From positions 434,001 through 498,000 of the forward strand of contig NZ_VOXE01000002.1 in the NCBI RefSeq assembly GCF_008014695.1: a DNA stretch of 64,000 nucleotides. The letters run 5' to 3'. Positions 53,386 to 61,375 of the stretch are shown piece after piece. Source of the DNA: Chryseobacterium sp. Its GTDB lineage: Bacteria > Bacteroidota > Bacteroidia > Flavobacteriales > Weeksellaceae. Within the stretch, counting starts at the first letter, position 1. Each line of letters opens with the position of its first letter. The notes beneath the pieces are model-generated. The model made no database searches, was not told the origin of the DNA, and saw nothing but the letters and a program-made list of their open reading frames with translations. A program made the translations under genes and the position numbers.

Positions 53386-54498
53386 TTAATTGAATAAATC
53401 TCTCACTTTATCAAAAAAAGTTTTTTCATTACCCGAAGGTTCGGCAATCATTTCGCCGTTGCTCATTTGTTTCTCGAAGAAGTCTCTTTGGTCTTTCGAA
53501 AGTTTTTGTGGAGTCCAAACATTGATGTGGACAAACATGTCGCCTTTTCCGTAACTGTCGATGCTTGGTAAACCTTTACCCGAAAGCCTCAGGATTTTAC
53601 CCGATTGTGTTCCCGGGTCCACTTTAATTTTAACTTTCCCGCCAACCGTTGGGATTTCTTTTTGGGCTCCCAAAGCAGCTTCCGCGAAAGAAACATAAAG
53701 TTCCTGATGCAGATTGTCGCCTTCACGCTTAATGGCTGAATCCACTTCTTCTTCCACTACCACCAGCAAATCTCCGGCATTTCCGCCGAAAGGAGCATCG
53801 TTTCCTTTTCCGCGTACGTTCAGCTGAATGCCTTCACGTGCTCCTGCAGGAATGTTAATCGTTACTTCTTCATCCTCTTTGATTAAACCCTGTGCATTGG
53901 CGCCTGGCGGAATTTTGTCTCCAACTTTTCCGATTCCCTGACAGTTGGAACAGTGGGTCTGGCTCTGCATCTGTCCGAACATCGTGTTCATCACTTTTAC
54001 CTGAACGCCGCTTCCGTTACACACTGGGCATGTTTTTGAAGTGGTTCCCGCCGCAAGTTTCATCTTCTTGACTTTGATGGTTTTCTGCGTTCCGTTCACC
54101 ATTTCTTCCAGATTCAGTTTTATCCGCACACGAAGGTTGGTTCCCCGGAACTGCTGTCGCTGTGCTCCGCCGCCTCCGCCGAAATGTCCGCCAAAAATAT
54201 CACCGAACTGGCTGAAGATATCTTCCATATTCATTCCGCCGCCGAAACCGCCGCCGCCAAAGCCACCTGCACCACCCACTCCGGCGTGGCCGTACTGGTC
54301 GTAACGTGCTTTCTTATTGTCGTCGCTCAACACTTCGTAGGCTTCTGCAGCTTCCTTGAAATTTTCTTCCGCAACTTTATCACCAGGATTTTTATCCGGG
54401 TGATGTTTGATGGCCATTTTTCGGTAAGCTTTCTTTATTTCTTCTGCGGTGGCATTTTTTGAAATACCCAGAATTTCGTAATAATCTCTTTTTGACAT
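53386..54498 (-). CDS. dnaJ: Chaperone DnaJ lacking one zinc centre
   Basis: Hsp40 co-chaperone of DnaK, 370 residues. The J domain has HPD at 33-35; the Gly/Phe-rich region spans 74-112. Only two of the usual four CxxCxGxG repeats remain: CPVCNGSG (157-164) and CSNCQGIG (183-190), which make zinc centre II. Repeats one and four are replaced by KLAAGTTSK and IPPGANAQG, so zinc centre I is lost. The substrate-binding C-terminal domains are complete. It follows grpE on the same strand, 75 bases apart. Confidence 0.95.
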   Translation of the reverse strand: MSKRDYYEILGISKNATAEEIKKAYRKMAIKHHPDKNPGDKVAEENFKEAAEAYEVLSDDNKKARYDQYGHAGVGGAGGFGGGGFGGGMNMEDIFSQFGDIFGGHFGGGGGAQRQQFRGTNLRVRIKLNLEEMVNGTQKTIKVKKMKLAAGTTSKTCPVCNGSGVQVKVMNTMFGQMQSQTHCSNCQGIGKVGDKIPPGANAQGLIKEDEEVTINIPAGAREGIQLNVRGKGNDAPFGGNAGDLLVVVEEEVDSAIKREGDNLHQELYVSFAEAALGAQKEIPTVGGKVKIKVDPGTQSGKILRLSGKGLPSIDSYGKGDMFVHINVWTPQKLSKDQRDFFEKQMSNGEMIAEPSGNEKTFFDKVRDLFN

Positions 54499-54573
54499 CT
54501 CTTTTTAGTATAGATAGTGAGTAATAAACTAGCATCATAAATCTGATCCTGTTATTACCGGCTTCCCGTGTTT

Positions 54574-55113
54574 TTAATTTCCTGTAACCACTTTGGTAAA
54601 ACGGATCACTTTATCATTTAACTGATAACCAGTTTCCACAACATCCACAATTTTGCCCTTTAAATCTTCAGAAGGTGCAGGAATCTGAGTGATGGCTTCA
54701 TGCAGATCTACACTGAAGTCATCACCGATCTTAACTTCTATCGGTTTCAGGCCTTTCTCTGTAAGTCTGTGTTTTAATTTCTGATAAATCAGTTCAACAC
54801 CCTGTAAATCCGCGACATTTCCGTTTTTGGCAATTTCTTTCATGGCGCGCTCGAAGTCATCGAGAATGCCGAGCATTGCAATCATCATATCCTGATTGGC
54901 GTACTGAAAGTAATCCATTTTTTCTTTTGCAGTTCGCTTTTTATAGTTTTCGAATTCTGCAAAAAGCCGCATGTAGCGGTCTTTTTCTTCTGCCAAAAGT
55001 TCTTCAGTAGTTTTTTCCGGTGTCATATTTTCCGGATTAGTGTTCTCTGCAGCGGAGCCGTTTTCCTCTGGAGTTTGCACGTTATCTCTTTCTGTATCTT
55101 GATTTTCAGACAT
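54574..55113 (-). CDS. grpE: Nucleotide exchange factor GrpE
   Basis: Exchange factor of DnaK, 179 residues. A charged N-terminal tail (1-40) is followed by the long dimer helix (EKDRYMRLFAEFENYKKRTAKEK) and the C-terminal beta domain with VVETGYQLNDKVIRFTKVVTG. AATCTTTG at 55142-55149 on the minus strand is one base off the -7 consensus. No CIRCE element is seen, so heat control must come by other means. Confidence 0.95.
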   Translation of the reverse strand: MSENQDTERDNVQTPEENGSAAENTNPENMTPEKTTEELLAEEKDRYMRLFAEFENYKKRTAKEKMDYFQYANQDMMIAMLGILDDFERAMKEIAKNGNVADLQGVELIYQKLKHRLTEKGLKPIEVKIGDDFSVDLHEAITQIPAPSEDLKGKIVDVVETGYQLNDKVIRFTKVVTGN

Positions 55114-55185
55114 AGTATTTAATTTTACGAGTCATTGTTCACAAAGATTTTGCCAAAGAAAAATTCTGGACAATTCGGCAGACGG

Positions 55186-55932
55186 TTAACGGGTACTGAA
55201 ACGGTAGGAAATTCCGCAGGAAAGGAAGTAGTCGGGAGATATTTTTGAAATGCCGAGGCCGGAAGACGCATCAATCTGAAGATTGTCATTCAGTAGATAG
55301 GTAAAACCGGCATCAAACCGGTGGTCTGCGCTTTGATACTTATTTAAAAATCCATAAAATTCCGCAAAAGCTCCCAATTTTTCTGTGAGGGAATAAGCAG
55401 CGGAAAGGGTATAAATACCAGTCGCGTCGGGTGATTCACCATTCCATTCTGCTCCTAAGTTATAACCAAGGCTCCATTTTTCTGAAAGGGTGTGCTGTAA
55501 CAAAAACCGGAAAGCCGGCGCTGTATATGGCGTTTGAAAGGTTTGTGTGCCGGTTTTATTGAGTGTTAAACTCCCGATGAATGAAATAGCAGGCAAAAAT
55601 TTTATCTCTTCGGCGAGTTTAGCTTTAAAACCCAAAGTCATAGGGGCGAGTCCTGATAAATTTTTATTTTCAGATCTTTCGGTATTGAATTCCGTGACCA
55701 TCCTCAATTCAAAATTTTCATTGATACCATACTTCCAAAGCACTGTTGGATGGGAATAACTTTCTGAATTATCGCCGGTCTTTTCGTAAAGCAGCCCGCT
55801 TTCTATCTGAAGAAAGTTCTTTGGGGTGATGGCTACAGATTCCGTTTGGTCGGGACGGTCGGTTTGGATACTTTCCTGCGCCTCTAAAATGAAAGGCAGA
55901 AGGAAAAGAAGTATAAAACAGATATTTTTCAT
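55186..55932 (-). CDS. Outer membrane beta-barrel protein coupled to mntH
   Basis: Protein of 248 residues with a signal peptide (KNICFILLFLLPFILEAQ). The mature protein begins ESIQTDRPDQTES and continues with amphipathic strands ending in FLSCGISYRFSTR, whose C-terminal aromatic-rich strand fits outer membrane barrels. It resembles the small putative-transporter family once named after phenol degradation (MetA-like). The ATG overlaps the mntH stop as ATGA, which fixes the start at 55932 and shows coupling. A role as a metal pore beside MntH is inferred. Confidence 0.75.
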   Translation of the reverse strand: MKNICFILLFLLPFILEAQESIQTDRPDQTESVAITPKNFLQIESGLLYEKTGDNSESYSHPTVLWKYGINENFELRMVTEFNTERSENKNLSGLAPMTLGFKAKLAEEIKFLPAISFIGSLTLNKTGTQTFQTPYTAPAFRFLLQHTLSEKWSLGYNLGAEWNGESPDATGIYTLSAAYSLTEKLGAFAEFYGFLNKYQSADHRFDAGFTYLLNDNLQIDASSGLGISKISPDYFLSCGISYRFSTR

Positions 55933-57266
55933 TTGCCAAAAAATGTTTCGTATAATAGATATAAATTCAGAACAATAATGATCACTGCGATTACCCACAC
56001 CAAAATTTTGAGCCATGGTTTGTTTACAAATTCGCCCATTTTCAGTTTGGAACCGGTAAACATTACGAGCGGAACCACGGCAAAGCTCAACTGCATGGAA
56101 AGAATTACCTGACTTAAGACCAATAGATCTGTCGTTCCTTTTTCACCGTAAATAATGGTGACAATCAGAGCTGGGATAACAGCGATTAAACGGGTAATCA
56201 ACCTGCGGAGCCAGGGTTTCAGGCGGATATTCAAAAATCCCTCCATTACAATCTGTCCCGCGAGCGTTCCCGTTAAAGTTGAATTCTGGCCAGATGCAAG
56301 GAGTGCCACTGCGAAGAAAATGCTGGCAAAAGTGGTTCCCAAAAGCGGCGTAAGCATTTTATGGGCATCGTAAATATCAGCAACTTCTGTATTTCCTGTG
56401 GTATGGAAGGTTGCCGCTGCTACAATTAAAATAGCAGCATTGATGAAAAATGCGAGTAATAAAGCCACCGTACTGTCGATCGTCGCAAATTTAATCGCCT
56501 CTTTTTTTCCTTCACGGTTTCGCTCATAATTCCGCGTCTGCACAATACTGCTGTGCAGATAGAGATTGTGAGGCATTACTGTAGCTCCCAAAATTCCGAT
56601 CGCGATGTAGAGCATCGACGGATTACTGATCACTTCTTTCTGCGGAACCAGCCCGCTTAAAATCGGAAAAATATCGGGTCTGCTCAAAATGATTTCGTAA
56701 GCGAAGCATCCTAAGATGATAAAGATAAGTCCGCCGACAATACTTTCAATTAATCTGAACCCTTTTGCCTGCAGAAATAAAATAAGAAAAACATCCACAA
56801 CGGTAATCACCACACCCCAGGTAAGAGGGATTCCGAAAAGTAAATTAAGCGCAATCGCTGAACCTAGAACCTCGGCAAGATCGCAGGCCGCAATCGCAAT
56901 TTCACAGAAAATCCATAAAATAAAGTTGGTAGTCGGACTGAAATGATCGCGGCAGGCCTGTGCCAGATCTCTTTCTGCAACGATGCCAAGTTTGAGTGAT
57001 AAATGCTGCAAAATCATGGCAAAAAGATTGGAAATCAGAATCACCGAGAGCAGGGTATAACCAAACTGTGCTCCTCCTGCTATATCAGTCGCCCAGTTTC
57101 CCGGATCCATATAACCTACGGCAATCATTAAACCCGGGCCGGCAAACGCCATCAATTTCTTCCAGAAACCGGCGTCTCTGGGAATGTTTATACTGGAAAA
57201 AACTTCGGGTAAGGATTTTGAAGTCCTTTCTTTTTTCCAGGCTTTTGAGGGTAATTTTTCTTCCAA
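55929..57266 (-). CDS. mntH: NRAMP-family divalent metal transporter MntH
   Basis: Proton-coupled Mn(II)/Fe(II) importer of 445 residues with about 11 membrane segments. The metal-binding motifs are DPGNWATD in the first helix (about residues 53-60) and MPHNLYLHSS in the sixth. The start is TTG at 57266: an in-frame TGA lies two codons upstream, no ATG exists before the conserved SLPEVF segment, and the next internal ATG would remove the first helix approach. Its promoter is overlapped by two palindromes. It is followed by the coupled barrel gene. Confidence 0.93.
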   Translation of the reverse strand: MEEKLPSKAWKKERTSKSLPEVFSSINIPRDAGFWKKLMAFAGPGLMIAVGYMDPGNWATDIAGGAQFGYTLLSVILISNLFAMILQHLSLKLGIVAERDLAQACRDHFSPTTNFILWIFCEIAIAACDLAEVLGSAIALNLLFGIPLTWGVVITVVDVFLILFLQAKGFRLIESIVGGLIFIILGCFAYEIILSRPDIFPILSGLVPQKEVISNPSMLYIAIGILGATVMPHNLYLHSSIVQTRNYERNREGKKEAIKFATIDSTVALLLAFFINAAILIVAAATFHTTGNTEVADIYDAHKMLTPLLGTTFASIFFAVALLASGQNSTLTGTLAGQIVMEGFLNIRLKPWLRRLITRLIAVIPALIVTIIYGEKGTTDLLVLSQVILSMQLSFAVVPLVMFTGSKLKMGEFVNKPWLKILVWVIAVIIIVLNLYLLYETFFGK

Positions 57267-57276
57267 AATTCAAAAT

Positions 57277-57292
57277 GTTAGATTAATCTAAC
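57277..57292. promoter_or_regulatory. Palindromic operator 1 at mntH
   Basis: GTTAGATTAATCTAAC is a perfect 16-base palindrome lying just downstream of and touching the -7 box, at the predicted transcription start. It resembles DtxR/MntR-type sites (TTAG...CTAA). Confidence 0.65.
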
Positions 57293-57299
57293 AAATTTA
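57292..57299 (-). promoter_or_regulatory. -7 box of mntH
   Basis: TAAATTTG on the minus strand, exact consensus; both palindromes overlap its ends. Leader about 22 bases to the TTG start. Confidence 0.6.
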
Positions 57300-57314
57300 G
57301 ATAAATATATCTAA
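57297..57314. promoter_or_regulatory. Palindromic operator 2 at mntH
   Basis: TTAGATAAATATATCTAA has matching arms TTAGATA and TATCTAA, spaced 20 bases centre to centre from operator 1, so two repressor dimers could bind the same promoter. Confidence 0.6.
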
Positions 57315-57330
57315 TATGCAAATACTACAC

Positions 57331-57356
57331 AAAAAAAATCCCGGATTTCCGGGATT
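57331..57356 (-). terminator. Terminator of the DUF937-OmpA gene
   Basis: AATCCCGGA, loop TT, TCCGGGATT (57337-57356), followed on the minus strand by a run of eight T. Confidence 0.88.
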
Positions 57357-57375
57357 ATTATTTATGATTTGAAAT

Positions 57376-58659
57376 TTATTTTGCAAATCTTACTGCCATT
57401 TTTCTGTCTGTAGCTCTTTCAGAATCAGAAGCATTTGCTGCTACTGTTGCGAATTCACTGCCGTACCCCTCAGCACCTAAAATCTGAGCTCCAACTCCCA
57501 TGTCAGAAAGTCTATTTTTGATATAATCGGCTCTTTCCTGAGATAATTTTTTGTTTGCAGCTGTATCGCCGGTGTTATCGGTATAGCCTCCAATTTTAAT
57601 TTTTGCATCCGGATAGGCTTTAAGAATTGCAGCAAGATTTTGAAGCTGCGCTTCTGAACCTGCTTCTAATTCTTTTGCAGAATTCATTTTGAAGTTTACA
57701 TTGTCGAAACTGTACCAATTGTCTTTCAACGCAGCATCGTCGTCAGCATTTTTGTAACCGTCATTTTTGAGGAAAGTGATCATGCTTGCTTCCATACCGT
57801 TTGCAAAACCTCTGATTGGTGTCCCGTTAAGGTCGATATCAGTCATTTCTCTGTTAGCAGTAACATTGGCTGAATCACCCATTGTTGCTGATGAGTCTGA
57901 AACTACCGCAGTTGAATCAGTAGTTGTAGTGGTAGTTTGGGTATTTTTTTTATCGCACTGTTTCACTAAAAACCAGGCAGCAAGTGCCAATAATATAACA
58001 GGAAGAAGCCATTTCCAGATGGAACCGCTGTTTTCATCAGTTTTGTCAACGTTTACGTGCGTATTTCCCCCTCTGCTTACCTCAACCTTAGGTTCGTCAT
58101 AAGAGATTACGGTTACTTTTTCAGTTCCAAAAGGTTTTTCAGTTTCAGTTACGCCTCCTAATCCTAGAGAACCTAAAGAAAGACCTGCCGGTAAAAGGGA
58201 AGATACTACGCCCTTCTGATCTGCGAGTAAATTTGAAAGAGAGGATCTGTCTAAATTATTATCCGCGGCATATTTTCCCAAAGAACCGAGTGCAGCACCT
58301 GTGACCATTTTCAATAATGAATCTGCGGTGGAATGGCTTACTCCGCCAAAACCGGAAACTTCATTGATAAGTCCGTTTGTTTTACCTCCGAAAATTGTGG
58401 AAACCACAGAAGAAATAAGAGAGTCTCCTGAAGAATTCCCCAATAAATTTCCTAACATTCCGCTGGAATTGGCGCTCATAATGGAATCAACAACAACAGG
58501 TTCGTTGGAATTATTTGCCATTCCCCCTACCACAGCAGGTAGCAGGGCGCTAATCGCTTTTGAAATGCTGGATTCGCTTTCTCCATACTGCGCTGCAGCC
58601 TGTGATACTAAAGCCGGACCTAATTGTCCCTTAATAAGATCGATAACATTTAATGACAT
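57376..58659 (-). CDS. DUF937-OmpA fusion protein
   Basis: Protein of 427 residues. Residues 1-165 are a DUF937 (YidB-like) domain rich in Gly, Ser and Leu (QAAAQYGESESSISKAISAL). A membrane segment lies near 217-234 (WLLPVILLALAAWFLV). A Thr/Ser-rich linker leads to the C-terminal OmpA peptidoglycan-binding domain (about 310-427) with IKIGGYTDNTGDTAANKKLS and ERADYIKNRLSDMGV. The DUF937 part therefore faces the cytoplasm and the OmpA part the periplasm. The role is unknown, possibly envelope anchoring. Confidence 0.85.
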   Translation of the reverse strand: MSLNVIDLIKGQLGPALVSQAAAQYGESESSISKAISALLPAVVGGMANNSNEPVVVDSIMSANSSGMLGNLLGNSSGDSLISSVVSTIFGGKTNGLINEVSGFGGVSHSTADSLLKMVTGAALGSLGKYAADNNLDRSSLSNLLADQKGVVSSLLPAGLSLGSLGLGGVTETEKPFGTEKVTVISYDEPKVEVSRGGNTHVNVDKTDENSGSIWKWLLPVILLALAAWFLVKQCDKKNTQTTTTTTDSTAVVSDSSATMGDSANVTANREMTDIDLNGTPIRGFANGMEASMITFLKNDGYKNADDDAALKDNWYSFDNVNFKMNSAKELEAGSEAQLQNLAAILKAYPDAKIKIGGYTDNTGDTAANKKLSQERADYIKNRLSDMGVGAQILGAEGYGSEFATVAANASDSERATDRKMAVRFAK

Positions 58660-58772
58660 AATAGTTTAGTTTTAGAATTAATGTAATTTCAGCTATACAA
58701 AATTTAATCCAAAACCTTAATTTAATGCTGATATTATTGAAAATTAACTTAAATTAAGAATATGTTATATTT

Positions 58773-60248
58773 TTAATAAGCTTTTGCAAAGATTACACGT
58801 TGTTTTGAAATTTTACCCGAAATTAAAGAAATGCCTTCTTCCATTTCATTATCTAGCGGAATGCATCGGATTGTTGCTTTTGTTTCGTTTTTAATCTGTT
58901 CCTCTTCTTCAGCAGTTCCGTCCCAATGGGCAGAAATAAACCCGCCTTTTTCTTCAAGAACCTTTTTGAACTCCTCATACGATTCCACTTTTGTAATATG
59001 GGATTCCCGGTAATCAAGAGCTTTTTGATAAATATCTTTCTGGATTGTTTTCAGTAATTCTTCAATATGATTTTCAAGATTTTCCAATGAATGGGTTTCT
59101 TTTGTCAGGTTATCTCTGCGGGCAATCTCGACGGTTTTGTTTTCAAGATCTCGGGCACCCATCGCGATTCGGATCGGCACTCCTTTCAGTTCATATTCTG
59201 CGAATTTCCAACCGGGCTTGTATTCCGAACGGTTATCATATTTTACAGAAATGCCCTTTTCCTTCAGTTTTTTCTGGATTTCCAAAGCCACTTCATCGAT
59301 CTGCTGCAACTGCTCTTCACCTTTAAAGATAGGAACGATCACAACCTGAATCGGCGCAAGTGTAGGAGGCAGAACCAATCCAAAATCATCAGAATGAGTC
59401 ATAATGAGTGCGCCCATCAATCGGGTAGAGGTTCCCCATGAAGTTCCCCAGGCATGTTCAATCTTGCCTTCTCGGTTGGTGAATTTCACATCGAATGCTT
59501 TTCCGAAGTTCTGTCCCAAAAAGTGTGAAGTTCCTGCCTGTAGCGCTTTTCCGTCCTGCATAAGCGCTTCAATACAATACGTTTCATCAGCACCGGCAAA
59601 TCTTTCAGACTCTGTTTTGATCCCACGAATCACGGGCATCGCCATGAAGTTTTCTGCGAAGTCAGCATACACGTCCAGCATTTTTTCGGTTTCTTCTACC
59701 GCTTCAATTTTAGTTGCATGTGCAGTATGACCTTCCTGCCACAGAAATTCTGCAGTCCTTAAAAACAGACGCGTTCTCATTTCCCAACGAACAACGTTTG
59801 CCCACTGATTGATCAAGATCGGTAAATCACGGTAAGACTGAATCCAGTTTTTATAAGTATTCCAGATGATGGCTTCTGAAGTTGGACGTACAATAAGTTC
59901 TTCCTCAAGTTTTGCTTCCGGGTCAACAATAAGTTTTTTCGGATTATCAGGATCAGTTTTTAAACGGTAATGCGTCACCACTGCGCATTCTTTAGCGAAA
60001 CCTTCCGCATTTTTTTCTTCTGCTTCAAATAAACTTTTGGGAATAAAGATTGGGAAATAGGCATTCTCATGTCCTGTTTCCTTGAATTTTTTATCCATTT
60101 CATCACGCATCTTTTCCCAGATTGCATAACCGTAAGGTTTGATCACCATGCAGCCGCGAACACCTGAATTTTCTGCCAAATCAGCTTTAACAACCAATTC
60201 ATTATACCATTTACTGTAGTCTTCGGCTCTTGAAGTAAGTTTTGCCAT
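58773..60248 (-). CDS. proS: Prolyl-tRNA synthetase, archaeal/eukaryotic type
   Basis: Charges tRNA-Pro. It has 491 residues, lacking the editing insertion of the long bacterial type. Class II motifs are visible: motif 2 region [21 protein letters not shown], and motif 3 [17 protein letters not shown] near residue 275-291. The anticodon-binding domain and the C-terminal domain ending QRVIFAKAY follow. This short type is usual in Bacteroidota. Confidence 0.96.
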   Translation of the reverse strand: MAKLTSRAEDYSKWYNELVVKADLAENSGVRGCMVIKPYGYAIWEKMRDEMDKKFKETGHENAYFPIFIPKSLFEAEEKNAEGFAKECAVVTHYRLKTDPDNPKKLIVDPEAKLEEELIVRPTSEAIIWNTYKNWIQSYRDLPILINQWANVVRWEMRTRLFLRTAEFLWQEGHTAHATKIEAVEETEKMLDVYADFAENFMAMPVIRGIKTESERFAGADETYCIEALMQDGKALQAGTSHFLGQNFGKAFDVKFTNREGKIEHAWGTSWGTSTRLMGALIMTHSDDFGLVLPPTLAPIQVVIVPIFKGEEQLQQIDEVALEIQKKLKEKGISVKYDNRSEYKPGWKFAEYELKGVPIRIAMGARDLENKTVEIARRDNLTKETHSLENLENHIEELLKTIQKDIYQKALDYRESHITKVESYEEFKKVLEEKGGFISAHWDGTAEEEEQIKNETKATIRCIPLDNEMEEGISLISGKISKQRVIFAKAY

Positions 60249-60339
60249 TTATTGTTTATCTTTGATTTAACTTTTTGTTGATCCTTTTATCTAAAGTAAA
60301 AGTGTATTTTTACCCAAATCATTACCTTGTTAAATGGTA

Positions 60340-60347
60340 TAATTTTG
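60340..60347 (+). promoter_or_regulatory. -7 box of the Tyr/Gly-rich lipoprotein operon
   Basis: TAATTTTG, exact consensus, 43 bases before the start codon. A further match TATCTTTG lies at 60257-60264. Confidence 0.5.
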
Positions 60348-60390
60348 GTAGGGAGTGCAAATATAAATCAAATTAAACTTTTCACCTATC

Positions 60391-61356
60391 ATGAAAAAAT
60401 TTACATATAAAAATTTAGTTGATATCCTTAAAACCAAGAGTGTTTTAATGGTTGCTGGTTCATTAATGCTAATGTCCTGCGGAACACAGATGGGCGGTTA
60501 TACAGAAACCGACGGTGTTTATTACGATCCCAATAAAGATACAATTCCTGAAGGTGTCATTACAAATGAAATGAACCAAGTAGGAAATGACTATGTTTAT
60601 GACGATTATCAAACTCAGAATGAATATAACGATGTATTAAATTCAGATTGGGGTTTGTATTCCGGTACAGAATTCAATTATTATAACGATAGCTGGAATT
60701 ATCCATACGGATTTGGGTACTCACCTTGGGGTTGGAATTCAGGTTTCGGAATGGGATTTTCTTGGGGCTCACCTTGGGGTGGCTTCGGTTATAATCCATA
60801 CTGGGATTTTGGATTTAGTTCTTATTACGGTTACGGATACAGTCCATATTGGGGCTACTACGGATATAGCCCGTATTACGGTTATAATCCATATTACGGA
60901 TATGGATACGTTTCTCCATTCCGATATAAAAGAAGCGGTGCAGACGGAAGAATCGGCAACAGTTTCGGGCCGAGCGGTTTGAACAGACAGGGTTCCAATT
61001 CCGGATTCAGAAGTCAGGGAACTTTGAGAAATGCTAATTCAACAACGCCGGGATTCAGAAACTCACAGACTCCCGGATTTAGAACTCCACAAACATCTGG
61101 TTTCAGAAACCCACAAAATTCTTCTTCCCCACGTTTTAACACTCCGAGACCGGTTAATCCAAATAACACTCCGAGACAAAATACACCAAGATACAGATCG
61201 CCACAACAAACGCCACGTTACGATACCACGCCAAGATCCAATGATAGTGGAGGTTTCAGATCGGGCGGCGATCGGTCAGGCGGTTTTAACAATTCATCTT
61301 CAGGCGGAAGATCAAGTTCAAGTTCTTCAGGTACAAGATCAGGCGGATTCAGATAA
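60391..61356 (+). CDS. Tyr/Gly-rich low-complexity lipoprotein
   Basis: Protein of 321 residues. A basic start and membrane segment lead to a lipobox (SLMLMSCG, Cys near residue 30), suggesting a lipid anchor. The acidic N-terminal part is followed by a Tyr/Gly/Pro-rich repeat region (about 90-180, GYGYSPYWGYYGYSPYYG), a Gly-Phe-Arg/Pro repeat region (about 215-245) and an Arg/Gly/Ser-rich tail. No fold is recognised. Such sequences are often found in adhesive or surface matrix proteins; this is inference. The next gene begins 20 bases later. Confidence 0.75.
   Translation: MKKFTYKNLVDILKTKSVLMVAGSLMLMSCGTQMGGYTETDGVYYDPNKDTIPEGVITNEMNQVGNDYVYDDYQTQNEYNDVLNSDWGLYSGTEFNYYNDSWNYPYGFGYSPWGWNSGFGMGFSWGSPWGGFGYNPYWDFGFSSYYGYGYSPYWGYYGYSPYYGYNPYYGYGYVSPFRYKRSGADGRIGNSFGPSGLNRQGSNSGFRSQGTLRNANSTTPGFRNSQTPGFRTPQTSGFRNPQNSSSPRFNTPRPVNPNNTPRQNTPRYRSPQQTPRYDTTPRSNDSGGFRSGGDRSGGFNNSSSGGRSSSSSSGTRSGGFR
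60821..60910 (+). repeat. Degenerate tandem repeats encoding Tyr-Gly-Tyr-Ser/Asn-Pro-Tyr units
   Basis: Repeated units built on tattacgg-tta/tat and tccatat encode YG(Y)SPYWG-type repeats in the lipoprotein. Confidence 0.7.
61048..61118 (+). repeat. Tandem repeats encoding Pro-Gly-Phe-Arg units
   Basis: Three units of about 24 bases encode PGFRNSQT, PGFRTPQT and SGFRNPQN in the same lipoprotein. Confidence 0.7.
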
Positions 61357-61375
61357 CTAATTATCCATATATCAT

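Noticed and set aside
54041-54462. Plus-strand ORFs with Pro-rich and Ala-rich stretches opposite dnaJ
   Set aside because: These are the antisense of the Gly/Phe-rich region of DnaJ.
57266-57314. Palindromes at mntH as a simple terminator
   Set aside because: They overlap a promoter box upstream of the gene, lack a T run in the right place, and the terminator of the previous gene is separately visible at 57331-57356.
60821-60910. Possible CRISPR-like or VNTR array
   Set aside because: Units are short, degenerate and in frame, with no spacers; they are protein-coding repeats.
60713-61360. Two plus-strand ORFs in another frame of the Tyr/Gly-rich gene
   Set aside because: They arise from the repeats: a repeated sequence stays open in several frames. 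The lipoprotein frame has the signal peptide and the promoter.
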